Shown: in pieces, positions 1 to 8,404 of the stretch
Position numbering within the stretch: position 1 is the first letter of the stretch
How the letters are laid out: each line of letters starts with the position of its first letter
Source: an uncultured Lachnospiraceae bacterium
GTDB lineage: Bacteria; Bacillota; Clostridia; Lachnospirales; Lachnospiraceae
Length of the DNA: 64,000 bases
Assembly: GCA_947176965.1 (NCBI GenBank)
Contig: CAMWSU010000002.1
Coordinates: forward strand, 1-64,000
Direction: 5' to 3'
Notes under the pieces: model-generated
The model's input: the letters and a program-made list of their open reading frames with translations, nothing else
Database searches by the model: none
What the model was told of the DNA's origin: nothing
Program-made: the position numbers and the translations under genes

Positions 1-208
1 GCACCATGGAAATGAGACTCAAAAATCGTGGAAGCCTCTGCTGAACACGATTTTCGTTTTAAGAGACTCATTGGAATGTTTGGTGCAATGGAGTGCGCAC
101 AAATTCTTTTGGGCAATTTGACATCGGAAACCTTCAATTAGAGCTTTTAACACCCTAACCCTCATTTTATTACTTCCAACATTTGCGAAACACGATCAGT
201 AACGTTCC
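1..208. repeat. Non-coding left edge with imperfect inverted repeat
   Basis: This stretch lies downstream of the last baseplate gene in the window. Positions 1-87 form a long imperfect inverted repeat: GCACCA at the left end pairs with TGGTGC at about 82-87, AATGAGACTC faces GAGACTCATT, and AAAATCGTG faces CACGATTTT around a 15-nt loop. It may be a transcription-end structure or a remnant of a mobile element. A minus-strand reading frame of about 48 codons starts near position 163 with GGAAG upstream, but it resembles nothing I recognise. No convincing gene is seen. Confidence 0.4.
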
Positions 209-2374
209 TTACTGCCTCTCGCAGCTGCCCGCGTCCGACGAGATGCTTAAGACGCACTCCTTTAAGTACGGCAGTCCGTTGGGGGGCAGGATCAGATTGC
301 CGCTTTTGCTGCGCCTGATGCCCTTCCCCTGCGCGTCCAGACTAAGCGATGATACCTCCGTCACCACATCCAGCACTTGAATTTTTCCATAAACGGCACT
401 GACGCGTACCGACACGCCGAACACCGCCCGTATCTCTCGAAAAAAATCGACTGCCGCCTCCTCAATACGGCTTCTCGCCGTCCTCTCCTGTCCGGCGGCC
501 ACGATCTCCGCAAAGACAGAAATACCGAAATATTCCGGTGAAAGCACGTTCAGTCTTGTGCCGAGCATCCGCTTCGGCTCTAAGGCGCGCAGAATATTTC
601 TGCGGTATGCCTCGCTTAAGTATGCTGTCGTCTCCGCCGAACACGGCTTTACGACAAGCGTGACACACGCCTCCCGCGACCCGCTTTCCCGATGCCTCTC
701 CTCCGTTACCGTCGGCAAGATCACGCGGGCGCTCTCGATCATCAAGCCCGGTGTATTCAGCACAAGCCGTTCAAAATCCTCATTTGTCACGGCACGCGCC
801 GGCTGCATCCGTGTTTTGAGAAGCCGTTCCCTGCTCTCCGAAATCGTCTCCGCATTGCGCCCTCCCGCTGCGGGACATCTGTTTTCCACAGTGATTCCCC
901 GCTCCCCGTCCTCAAAACGGCGGATACTTCCCTCCTTCACATTTCCGCCTGAACCGAGACTGCTGCGCGCCGCCGCAAACAACAGATTCCCTTCCGGCGG
1001 AATCCCATGGTCGCAGTCTCCAAAATGAATGCTCCCGTGATCCTCCTCAAAAAAAAAGACTGCATCCAAAGCGCCCGCCTGCATCAGATCGTCACAATGC
1101 TCCGCGCTCAGATAGCGCCCGCTGCCTTTGACCGTCTCCATCATGAGACACATACCCTCCGCGCACAGGCCGGGGATGTCCGGCTCATAGGTCTGATCCG
1201 GCAGCCCGCTCCCCTCCCCGATGGTGAGCGCTTCCTTCCTGCCCGCCTCACAGCAGATCAAACGATATTCAAAATCCTCCTTCTCCTCCCGCTCCGGCAG
1301 AAAAAAGAATGCCGCCTCGTCGCTGATCTTTTTTACAACTCTCCCGTCATAGGGAATAAAAATAAGACCCTCACGCCGAAACAGAACAAAATCTCCCGTC
1401 ATCGCCAAATAAGTACAAATCCGGATCGGCTCCTTTCCGCACAGCCGCCCGTCATGATACTCCGCGATCGTCCTCTGCTGCACCACGGACTGCTCATGAA
1501 GACTGATTCCCGCAAGCATCGGCGGCATATCGTATTCACACCGTTCCAAAACCAATCGCAGATAGTTCTTTCCGCTCTCCGAATTCATCTCCTGCCCCAG
1601 GCGGAAACGCAGCGTGCCGCTCTCCAGCAATCCGTTCGTCGTATCCTCCACGATTTCGGCGCTGCAGAGGCCCCGCGCGCACGGATACCGCAAAGAAAGC
1701 TCCGAGAGCGGATAAAACGTATCGTTCTTTCCGATCGGGTTGCGCCGAAATTCCCCGTTTTCAGAAAGCCGGATGCGCAGCGTGTACGTTATATGCGGCT
1801 TGAGCGCTCCGTTTAGCTCCATCCACAGCGCGCATCCCTTTTCGGGATGCTCTCCGAATGCCGGAAAATGCATGTCATTCTCCCTGCGCACTGACATGTC
1901 GTACTCCCATGCCGACTGCGCATGAGGGTTGACATAGGCGGCCGGCTGCGCATGAGGGCGGACAAAGGCCGCCGTATGTCCTTTTTTACAGGCGGACAGC
2001 CGCGTGATCTCCTCTGCGCTCACAAAAATCGACGTGAGCGCCTCAAAGCAGATCTCCCCGGCGAAAAAGCGGCTGCCCTGCGGAAAAAAAACAGGATGCT
2101 TCACACCGTCCATCCGAACGACCGCCTCCGCCGCTTTCTTTTTCTGCGGCGTGATTCCCAGCAGCCGAAGATACGCTGCCCTATGCTGATCCCCGATCTG
2201 ATCCATGTGAAATTGCTGCATCTCCTTCATCCAGGCAAACAGCTCGAGAATGGTAATGCCCGGATCGTGGACATTGTGATCTGTCCAATGCGGCTCAATG
2301 TCCGTGATCTGCGCCCTTGCCCGCTCCGCAATCTCAACAAAGTACTCATCGTCCAACACGATTTCGGACAGCAT
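209..2374 (-). CDS. eCIS baseplate J-like protein (second, Afp11/Afp12 type)
   Basis: A 721-residue structural protein of the phage-tail-like particle. The N-terminus (about residues 1-60) carries the family signature WTDHNVHDPGITILELFAWM followed by a Gln/Asp-rich helix, typical of putative baseplate assembly proteins in eCIS loci. The C-terminal half (from about 520) has the NEDFERLVLNTPG segment and a later domain, as in gpJ-like wedge proteins. It would sit in the baseplate wedge, linking hub and outer baseplate. It follows the other J-like gene by 63 bp on the same strand and is the last eCIS gene in the window. The start has AGGGGATGG-type purines upstream. A short in-frame tandem duplication sits near residues 135-153. 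Family assignment is firm; the exact Afp number is not. Confidence 0.85.
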   Translation of the reverse strand: MLSEIVLDDEYFVEIAERARAQITDIEPHWTDHNVHDPGITILELFAWMKEMQQFHMDQIGDQHRAAYLRLLGITPQKKKAAEAVVRMDGVKHPVFFPQGSRFFAGEICFEALTSIFVSAEEITRLSACKKGHTAAFVRPHAQPAAYVNPHAQSAWEYDMSVRRENDMHFPAFGEHPEKGCALWMELNGALKPHITYTLRIRLSENGEFRRNPIGKNDTFYPLSELSLRYPCARGLCSAEIVEDTTNGLLESGTLRFRLGQEMNSESGKNYLRLVLERCEYDMPPMLAGISLHEQSVVQQRTIAEYHDGRLCGKEPIRICTYLAMTGDFVLFRREGLIFIPYDGRVVKKISDEAAFFFLPEREEKEDFEYRLICCEAGRKEALTIGEGSGLPDQTYEPDIPGLCAEGMCLMMETVKGSGRYLSAEHCDDLMQAGALDAVFFFEEDHGSIHFGDCDHGIPPEGNLLFAAARSSLGSGGNVKEGSIRRFEDGERGITVENRCPAAGGRNAETISESRERLLKTRMQPARAVTNEDFERLVLNTPGLMIESARVILPTVTEERHRESGSREACVTLVVKPCSAETTAYLSEAYRRNILRALEPKRMLGTRLNVLSPEYFGISVFAEIVAAGQERTARSRIEEAAVDFFREIRAVFGVSVRVSAVYGKIQVLDVVTEVSSLSLDAQGKGIRRSKSGNLILPPNGLPYLKECVLSISSDAGSCERQ
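1914..1973. repeat. 30-bp tandem direct repeat inside baseplate gene
   Basis: Two adjacent copies of about 30 bp, each containing CTGCGCATGAGGG, lie inside the 721-residue baseplate gene. They encode the near-duplicate peptides FVRPHAQPAA and YVNPHAQSAW. The unit is a multiple of three, so the frame is kept. This looks like a recent slippage duplication in a surface-loop region. Confidence 0.75.
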
Positions 2375-2437
2375 GCCATCCCCTCCTTTCCTCCCTTGTG
2401 CTTGTCAAATGCGCTTCGCATTTCGCCTGCCTCTCTT

Positions 2438-5104
2438 TTAATCCGAACAAACCAAAACCTGACACCTTCCCGGCAGCGGAACCACAAAGCGCTCCGGATT
2501 TCTGCCGGACGTTCCACGGACGCAGCTTAAGTCCCTTCCGCCGAGCGGCACGCGCACCCGCCCCCGTCCCGCATTCCGATAAGCGGTCAGCCGCAGGCTT
2601 TGGATATAACCCGAACATGAAACACCTTTTAGCGCATTTATCATCTGCGTTTCGTTCGGCACCGTTCCGATCTCCCATCCGTTCCCGTCATAATTTCCGC
2701 TCAGCGGATGCAAAAAACGCGCTGCGGCTTTCTTCATTTCCTCCTGCACCTCAAACTGATTTTCCCCATCCGGGATGACCGCCTCCACCTCACAGTCCAT
2801 CTCCAGAAACACCGGCTCCACCACAGAAAGCTTACCGGCAGCCGCAAGATTCCCGCTCATTCGCTCGCACAGGTACTGCGTCACCTGTGCGCGGACCGCA
2901 TCAAAATACATACTTCCGCTTTGAAATTCTTCTAATAACAGCACAACCGCCACCGCACCCGGTTCATAGGCTCCGTCAGCGCTGCAATTCGGATAACAGG
3001 TCACTTTTTTTACCGAATGGGACGCCTCGCGCGCAAGCGCTTCAAAATCCGATACGGTCACGGCGCGCCCTCCATGGCGCAGCGCCGCACTGCCGCGGCT
3101 TAGCGCCTCCTGCTCCCCCTCCTCGTCACAGCCGCCGTAAACGAGCAGCGGATTCATCACGCGGTTCACATACCCGTAGGAACCGATCACCTTTGTAATG
3201 CCTCCGGGCTTTTGATTTCCTGCGCTGCCCCCAAGCAGCACCGTCTGCTCTTCATGCGCCGAAATCCTTGCCGCATTGAGAAAAATCCCCATGATCTGAG
3301 GCAGGATGCCCCGTTTTTCCATGCTCCGGTACGCACCCTTTTCATCCTGCACGCGCAGCCAGTACGCCGTCTCTCCGCACACCGTCTCCTTCACAAAATC
3401 TTCTTTCCCCATAAAGGTCAGCGCACCGCTCTTTCTGAAATTTTCCGTTTCGTCCACAACGGAAAGCGGCGTAAAGCCCTGTGCGCCCAAATAAGAAAAT
3501 TGCAGATACGGGAGCGTTTCGGCAAGCTCCTCCCGCATCGCGCACAGCATACGGATCGGGCCGTTCTCAAGCGGTCTATGAAAGCCCAGATAAAGCGTGG
3601 GACAGCTCTCTTTTTGTCCGGCAAACAGCTCCCACACCGCCGCCGTGTTCTTTTTTGTCGTTTCGTAGATCCGCTCTTCACAGTTGTTGCGCGTAACGAT
3701 CAGCTCCGGCGGCTTTCCCCCGCTCCCGTAATCAAAAGAGAACTGCACATGACGGATGACCGGCACGATATAGGCGCCCTTTGTCTGATAGAGATTCGTC
3801 ATTTTCAAAACGCGCACGCGCAGGTAACGCGTCGGTGCCGCCTGCCACTCCAAAAGCGATGCATCCGCCGGACATCGAAATGCGATCCTCACCTGCTGCC
3901 CGGCTCTCGCCCCCGTCCCGTCAAACAGATTTTCCCACTTTTTCTCCGTCGCAAGCCTGCTCCAGCCCGCTCCGTTATAATATTCCCAGACAATCTGCTT
4001 CACCGTAATGTCATATTCTGCATCCGGCGCAAAATCCGCGCGCTTCATGACCATTTTCCACCGCCGGTCCACTTTCACGCTGTGATCGAACGGGATCCTC
4101 TCATAGTCGAGCTGAAAAGACAGCACCACGCGCGCATCCGTTTTGCCGAGCGCCTCCGCGGACGCGAAGTAACATTCCGTAAAAGGAGCCGGATTTTCGC
4201 CGAACGGCATGAAACACTCCTTTTCCTGCTCCCCCTCCTGATTCCAGATCAGGTCTGGCTCCAGTCTTTCCCTGCGGGATGCGATGCGGATGCCGTTCAC
4301 CGAAAGCGTCGCGCCCCGCCACGGCTTCTGACAGCGGCAGAAAAGCCAATAGCCCTCCTTTCCGAACAGCGTCCGCTGTCCGGCACGCTCCCCGTCCTTT
4401 TCCCGCGCAAGAATGATTCTGTGATCTTCCGCGCGCCGCCTGCCGTATTCCGCAAAGCCGTCCTCCGTACTATAAAAAAAAGAACACGCCTCCCCGTTAA
4501 GCAGCAGGGACGCCGGCTCCTCATCCTCCCTGCCCGCCATATCCATCTCAAGCGAAATCTCCGCATCGCCGGATACGGAAAGCACCTCGCTCTGACAGAG
4601 ATAAAAAATATGCTCCTGTCTGTTTTCCTCCTCCCGCGTAAAGGGCGCAAACCGCCCGGACACATCTTTTTTTGCGATATAATCCCGCTCACCGTCCACA
4701 AACAGCACAGTTTTAAGACGGGCAGGCGTCACATAGAGCGCCTCCGTCGTCTCATATACCATCTCCTCGTTCCGGTCTTCTGCCTGCTCCCCCGCTCTGC
4801 CGGATACCATGACGCCCTTCGGTAAGAACGTGCCGCCAAGCTCATCGCCGGATAACCCGAATGTGACATAGCCCTGCGCCGCGGATGCCGGTCTTGTCTG
4901 TAATCCGATCTCCTGAAAAAAAGCAAGCTTATGCTTTTCGGGAATCCGCTCAAAACGCCTGACCGTGCCCGCAAACATGTCCGCAAACAAAAGCGCCATC
5001 GCCGTACCCGCATCGGGATGCTCCCTGTCAAAACGCCACTCCGGTGTGTAGGCTTTTGCAAGGCGGGCTATTCTTTTCAGCACAATTTCCTCCTCGTTCC
5101 CCAT
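2438..5104 (-). CDS. eCIS baseplate J-like protein (first, large)
   Basis: An 888-residue baseplate wedge protein of the putative baseplate assembly family. After the start come a helical segment (IARLAKAYTPEW) and the motif HPDAGTAMALLFADM, the counterpart of the DPGITLLELFA motif in J-like proteins. A beta-rich middle part follows, then a C-terminal J-like segment with TVSDFEALAREA around residue 720. The open frame extends 63 codons further upstream, but that part overlaps the gp25-like gene and has unlikely composition. The ATG at 5104 has GCAGGAAGAAC before it, so I place the start there, 31 bp after the gp25-like gene. It pairs with the next J-like protein, much like Afp11 and Afp12 in known particles. 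Confidence 0.82.
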   Translation of the reverse strand: MGNEEEIVLKRIARLAKAYTPEWRFDREHPDAGTAMALLFADMFAGTVRRFERIPEKHKLAFFQEIGLQTRPASAAQGYVTFGLSGDELGGTFLPKGVMVSGRAGEQAEDRNEEMVYETTEALYVTPARLKTVLFVDGERDYIAKKDVSGRFAPFTREEENRQEHIFYLCQSEVLSVSGDAEISLEMDMAGREDEEPASLLLNGEACSFFYSTEDGFAEYGRRRAEDHRIILAREKDGERAGQRTLFGKEGYWLFCRCQKPWRGATLSVNGIRIASRRERLEPDLIWNQEGEQEKECFMPFGENPAPFTECYFASAEALGKTDARVVLSFQLDYERIPFDHSVKVDRRWKMVMKRADFAPDAEYDITVKQIVWEYYNGAGWSRLATEKKWENLFDGTGARAGQQVRIAFRCPADASLLEWQAAPTRYLRVRVLKMTNLYQTKGAYIVPVIRHVQFSFDYGSGGKPPELIVTRNNCEERIYETTKKNTAAVWELFAGQKESCPTLYLGFHRPLENGPIRMLCAMREELAETLPYLQFSYLGAQGFTPLSVVDETENFRKSGALTFMGKEDFVKETVCGETAYWLRVQDEKGAYRSMEKRGILPQIMGIFLNAARISAHEEQTVLLGGSAGNQKPGGITKVIGSYGYVNRVMNPLLVYGGCDEEGEQEALSRGSAALRHGGRAVTVSDFEALAREASHSVKKVTCYPNCSADGAYEPGAVAVVLLLEEFQSGSMYFDAVRAQVTQYLCERMSGNLAAAGKLSVVEPVFLEMDCEVEAVIPDGENQFEVQEEMKKAAARFLHPLSGNYDGNGWEIGTVPNETQMINALKGVSCSGYIQSLRLTAYRNAGRGRVRVPLGGRDLSCVRGTSGRNPERFVVPLPGRCQVLVCSD

Positions 5105-5135
5105 GTTCTTCCTGCACCTCACTCTAACATCTGCC

Positions 5136-5546
5136 CTACACACCCTCGTTGATATAGTAGGGAAATACCAAATTGTACGGATTATTCGTTGCGCGCACGA
5201 CATAGCCGATATGGATTTGGGCTGCTCCCTCATGGATACGCCCGCAGTCCACCTGAATCTCCACATCGGTAATGCGCGGCTCATAGCGGACAAGCGCCGT
5301 CCGTATCTCCTCCTCCATGCCCTTTTGATCGATCATGCTCATCGCGGAGAACGCATACTTGCGGATACCGCAGCCGAAATCGGGGCGCATGACCCGCTCA
5401 CCCTTTCCCGTAAAAAGAATGATCCTGACCGCCTCCTCGATATCCTCCTCCTGCGAACACATCCGCATCCGTCCCGTCACCGCGTCCACCCGCGGCGGAA
5501 AAGAAATGCCGCAGCCCAAAAACCCCGCTGCTCCCTGTTCTCTCAT
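5136..5546 (-). CDS. gp25-like baseplate wedge protein
   Basis: A 136-residue protein of the T4 gp25 / phage W lysozyme-like family, which joins sheath and baseplate in contractile tails. Visible family features are FLGCGISFPP near the N-terminus, the EEAVRIILFTGKGERVMRPDFGCGI core containing the conserved G-E-R-x-M-x-P-x-F-G pattern, and a C-terminal beta segment. An in-frame start 13 codons upstream exists, but the ATG at 5546 has GGGAGG eight bases ahead and fits homologue lengths. It lies between the spike gene and the large J-like gene, the order found for Afp9. A PAAR tip gene (Afp10), often found next, is absent here. Confidence 0.88.
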   Translation of the reverse strand: MREQGAAGFLGCGISFPPRVDAVTGRMRMCSQEEDIEEAVRIILFTGKGERVMRPDFGCGIRKYAFSAMSMIDQKGMEEEIRTALVRYEPRITDVEIQVDCGRIHEGAAQIHIGYVVRATNNPYNLVFPYYINEGV

Positions 5547-5645
5547 CGTCCTCCCGCCTTTCTTTCGTCCTGTCCTTTCAGGCACCGGAGGGTTCCGCTT
5601 TTTTCCGATGTTCTCCCTGCCGGCACCTGATGATTCCGTCCTGCT

Positions 5646-6467
5646 TCAGTTCAGCTTCATGAGCGAACCCTTCGCCTCAAAGATTCCGCTGCTTACTGCC
5701 TTTAACGATGCCGTTCCTTTCAATTCCAGCGATGCCTGCGCCTCCGCCTTGACGTTCTGTCCCTTGATCTGTGTACTGCTTCCCTCCAGCGTCGTATTCT
5801 GCCCTTTGAGCTTTAATTTCTGTCCCGCTTTCAGGTCGATACTGTCCGCAGAGATCGAGACTTCTTTTTTTTGCCCGTCCAGCACAAGCATCTCTTTGTC
5901 CCCGACACGAAATACCGTCTTCTTCTCCGCCTTGAACGTCATAATACCGTCCTTTGTGTCCAGCACGACCGTGTTTTTTCCTTCCGGATCCTGCACGGAA
6001 ATCTTGTGCGCTTCATCATCAAGACCGACCGTATGCCCCGACTTCGTTTTGATCGTGATCGCACCGTTCTTCTCATCATCCCGGATCGTAATGCTGTTTC
6101 CGCCTTTTGTATAGAGCGTTTTGACCGTATTGTTTTCATCCGCCGCATCGGGCGGCAGCACATTGTCCCCGCTGTAGAGCGCGCCGATGACATACGGGCT
6201 TTGCGGCTGTCCCATGTAAAAAGCAACAATGACCTGCGCACCGATCTCGGGGAGCAGATACGCGCCGTGCCCGTTCCCGGCATAGGGCGATGCCACCGGC
6301 ATCCAATCCAGCTCATCCTTCGTATCCGCACCGACCAAAAGTTTCACTTTCACCATGCCCGGATGCTCACTGTCCCAGTTCTCCTTGACCTCTCCGAGCA
6401 GGATTCCCGTCACAAGCTCCTCGGACGTATCCTCCGGTCCTGCATGTAATTCCTCAAACAGACTCAT
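5646..6467 (-). CDS. gpV-like spike protein (OB-fold plus beta-helix)
   Basis: A 273-residue central spike. Residues about 18-100 form the gp5/gpV OB-fold seen in VgrG and phage baseplate protein V, with GILLGEVKENWD, the GMVKVKL strand, WMPVASPYAGNGHG, and PEIGAQVIVAFYMGQPQSPYVIGALY. Residues about 105-270 are short repeated beta strands (SITIRDDE, TVGLDDEAH, KISVQDPEGK, SADSIDLKAGQ) typical of a triangular beta-helix. It begins one base after the stop of the gpD-like gene. In Afp8 and VgrG the hub and spike are one polypeptide; here they are two genes, as in some Gram-positive and phage loci. It would sit at the tube tip. Confidence 0.87.
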   Translation of the reverse strand: MSLFEELHAGPEDTSEELVTGILLGEVKENWDSEHPGMVKVKLLVGADTKDELDWMPVASPYAGNGHGAYLLPEIGAQVIVAFYMGQPQSPYVIGALYSGDNVLPPDAADENNTVKTLYTKGGNSITIRDDEKNGAITIKTKSGHTVGLDDEAHKISVQDPEGKNTVVLDTKDGIMTFKAEKKTVFRVGDKEMLVLDGQKKEVSISADSIDLKAGQKLKLKGQNTTLEGSSTQIKGQNVKAEAQASLELKGTASLKAVSSGIFEAKGSLMKLN

Positions 6468-6468
6468 G

Positions 6469-7587
6469 TTATTTCTTTTTTCCTCCGAGTGTAAAATCCG
6501 TCGTAAAGCCGTCCGTCCCGAATATGTGATTGACCGCTTTCAGGTAATATTCCCCGTCCACGCTCCCGTCGATCCCGTTGATGCCGAGATAGCGTCCCGG
6601 TATCAGAACCGGCATTCCGATACAGCTCCCCCGTCCGGAATCCATCGACTCCCTGACGTTCTCCGCCTCATCCGCAAGCCGGTTTGCCGCCTCATCCTCG
6701 GATTTCATGTTTGTCAGTTCAATCACTTTCACGGATTTGGGGATTCCTGCGCTTTTCGCTCCGTCGGACAAAACCGTTTCCCGCTTCTCGATCATGATGT
6801 TTTCCTGCGTGGCTTCTCTTAACGTTCCCCGCACCACAATTTCCTTATTCACAAAACTGCAGCTCTGGGAAAAAGAGATCAGATCCTTCCCCCACGACAG
6901 CGTCAAAACGGCTTTCTCCTCACTTTTTGCCGTCAGCTTTGCCTTTTTTCCATAAACAACAAATCGAAGATCGTGCTCCCTGCACAGCTTCCGCACAAGA
7001 CTTAAATCGCTGCCGCGCTGGATGAAGGTTTTCACTCCGCCCGCATCCCCTCCCGCTCCGCTTTTTTTGTTTTCCTCCACGGATGCGCTCAGCCCGAACA
7101 CATTGTATTTTCCCATCAAAGTCGAAAACAGGTTGGAAAGTGACTGCTCCTCCCACACCGTATCGATCTCCTCATTGTCCGCCATCAGCCGTTTTACATC
7201 CATGACCGTGACCTGCATGGACGGCATTTCCGAAAACTGTATGCCGGTCTCATAGATAAAACCGTGAAACACATCCACAAGCTCGGAGCCGTAGCCCAGC
7301 TCGATCTTAATCATCTCGCCGCATACAAGGCTGTTCTTTACCGACTGTTTCAGGGCTTTTTGCTGATCGTCCCAAATGTCCGTCACGCTGAAATCAGCGC
7401 TTGCGGCGGTGTCTAAACCAAGCGAAACGCGGATGCTCTCAATCCGCACCCCCGCCGCCTGCACGAGCTCCTGCGGCTGCCTACCGATCCAGATTTTTGC
7501 CGCTGGCGCCGCATATTGCTGATATTTCTCCCGCAGCTTGTCCGTCTCAAACACCGCGGTGAGCAGATCGATCTCTCCTCCTGCCAT
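6469..7587 (-). CDS. gpD-like baseplate hub protein
   Basis: A 372-residue protein of the phage late control protein D / T4 gp27-like family, which forms the hub ring connecting the tube to the spike. Family features include IRVSLGLDTAASADFSV, IKIELGYGSELVDVFHGFI, a VMDVKRLMADN segment, and FIQRGSDLSLVRKLCREHDL near residue 190. The C-terminal part ends with a beta-rich segment. The gpV-like spike gene follows after one base, so the two are surely co-translated and together replace a fused VgrG/Afp8. The start ATG has AGGCTGGGGGGACGAT before it. Upstream is a 176-bp gap filled with hairpins. Confidence 0.87.
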   Translation of the reverse strand: MAGGEIDLLTAVFETDKLREKYQQYAAPAAKIWIGRQPQELVQAAGVRIESIRVSLGLDTAASADFSVTDIWDDQQKALKQSVKNSLVCGEMIKIELGYGSELVDVFHGFIYETGIQFSEMPSMQVTVMDVKRLMADNEEIDTVWEEQSLSNLFSTLMGKYNVFGLSASVEENKKSGAGGDAGGVKTFIQRGSDLSLVRKLCREHDLRFVVYGKKAKLTAKSEEKAVLTLSWGKDLISFSQSCSFVNKEIVVRGTLREATQENIMIEKRETVLSDGAKSAGIPKSVKVIELTNMKSEDEAANRLADEAENVRESMDSGRGSCIGMPVLIPGRYLGINGIDGSVDGEYYLKAVNHIFGTDGFTTDFTLGGKKK

Positions 7588-7639
7588 ATCGTCCCCCCAG
7601 CCTCCATGCTGCCGCTTCGCGGCAACCCTAATCTGTTAG

Positions 7640-7764
7640 GAGAATGCCCGTATCTTGGGCATTCTCTCGTGTGAGACTTAGAACTTCTTCACGAAGCAGC
7701 CTTTGCTGCGAGTGTTAAGGAAACACTGATTTAATCAGTGTTTCCTTAGAAGTTCTTCTCACAC
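7640..7764 (-). repeat. Structured intercistronic element A (nested hairpins)
   Basis: The gap between the LysM protein and the hub gene holds nested inverted repeats. On the minus strand, TGTGAGAAGAACTTCT directly after the stop codon pairs with AGAAGTTCT and CTCACAC at 7669-7690. Inside is a near-perfect palindrome at 7717-7747 (arm AAGGAAACACTGATT). Beyond it is a hairpin at 7640-7666 (arm GAGAATGCCC). A CGCAGCAAAGGCTGCTTCG hairpin lies at about 7691-7711. The layout matches element C at 10366-10477. Possible roles are RNA processing, differential cistron expression, or a repeat family. Confidence 0.75.
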
Positions 7765-8399
7765 TATAGAGCGGGCAGCGTCAGCGTCATCCCCGGCTCT
7801 GCGTCAAGCGGATTGGCAATCCCGTTTTGTATGGCGATCTCGCGCCAGCGTTCCACATCTCCGTATTCCTGCCACGCATAATGCCAGAGCTGTTCGTTTT
7901 CATGCAGCACGCGCACCTTTGTGCGGTCGGGCGATTCAAAAGGCGACTGCCGCCTGCTCTCATCCGCATTGAGAAGGGAGCGGAACGATATGTCGGCTTT
8001 TGCCCGCACGGGCGTACCGTCCGCCAGAAACATCGTGTAGCTCGCCTTGACACTTGTCACATACCCGTGAAATTTTAATTTTCCCCAGCAAAAGGAAACA
8101 TTTGGCGGCCGATGCAGCGAGCCGTCAATCTTCAACAGCTTTGTCAGCTCCCCCACCTTCGCCGCCACACTGCTTCCGCTCTCCCCCGCCTCTGCCGTAG
8201 GGGGCACATACGTATCAAAATAAAGCGTCATATCCAGTGTCATGCTCTCCCCGGCAATAAATTGGCTGACAGACCCATCCAGTCCGGGAATCTTCTTTTC
8301 ACTATAAGAGGCGCTCTGCGACAATTGATAGGATTCGGGATTAAACATGACCTCGATCTTGCTCCCGCCCTCAACCTCTATGACTGCTTTTTCCGTCAT
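7764..8399 (-). CDS. eCIS tube-cap/adaptor protein with LysM domain (Afp7-like)
   Basis: A 211-residue protein with the conserved N-terminal CIS tube protein segment (VEGGSKIEVMFNPESYQLS), found in proteins that join the tube to the baseplate hub. The last 50 residues form a LysM-like domain: the sequence RVLHENEQLWHYAWQEYGD, then WREIAIQNGIANPLDAEPGM, then TLTLPAL. This N-CIS plus C-LysM architecture and length fit Afp7. In the particle it would cap the distal tube ring and anchor the hub, and the LysM part may touch hub protein rather than peptidoglycan. It starts 5 bp after the stop of the preceding gene and is followed by structured element A. Confidence 0.87.
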   Translation of the reverse strand: MTEKAVIEVEGGSKIEVMFNPESYQLSQSASYSEKKIPGLDGSVSQFIAGESMTLDMTLYFDTYVPPTAEAGESGSSVAAKVGELTKLLKIDGSLHRPPNVSFCWGKLKFHGYVTSVKASYTMFLADGTPVRAKADISFRSLLNADESRRQSPFESPDRTKVRVLHENEQLWHYAWQEYGDVERWREIAIQNGIANPLDAEPGMTLTLPAL

Positions 8400-8404
8400 T
8401 GTGA

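Noticed and set aside
3212-4825. 537-codon open frame on the + strand
   Set aside because: It lies fully opposite the large baseplate gene, has Arg/His-rich composition and no family motif, so it is an antisense shadow.
5105-5293. Upstream extension of the large baseplate gene
   Set aside because: It overlaps the gp25-like gene and has shadow-like composition; the ATG at 5104 has a good ribosome site.
7640-7764. Simple Rho-independent terminators in element A
   Set aside because: The stems lack a T-run on the coding strand and lie between genes that must be made together.
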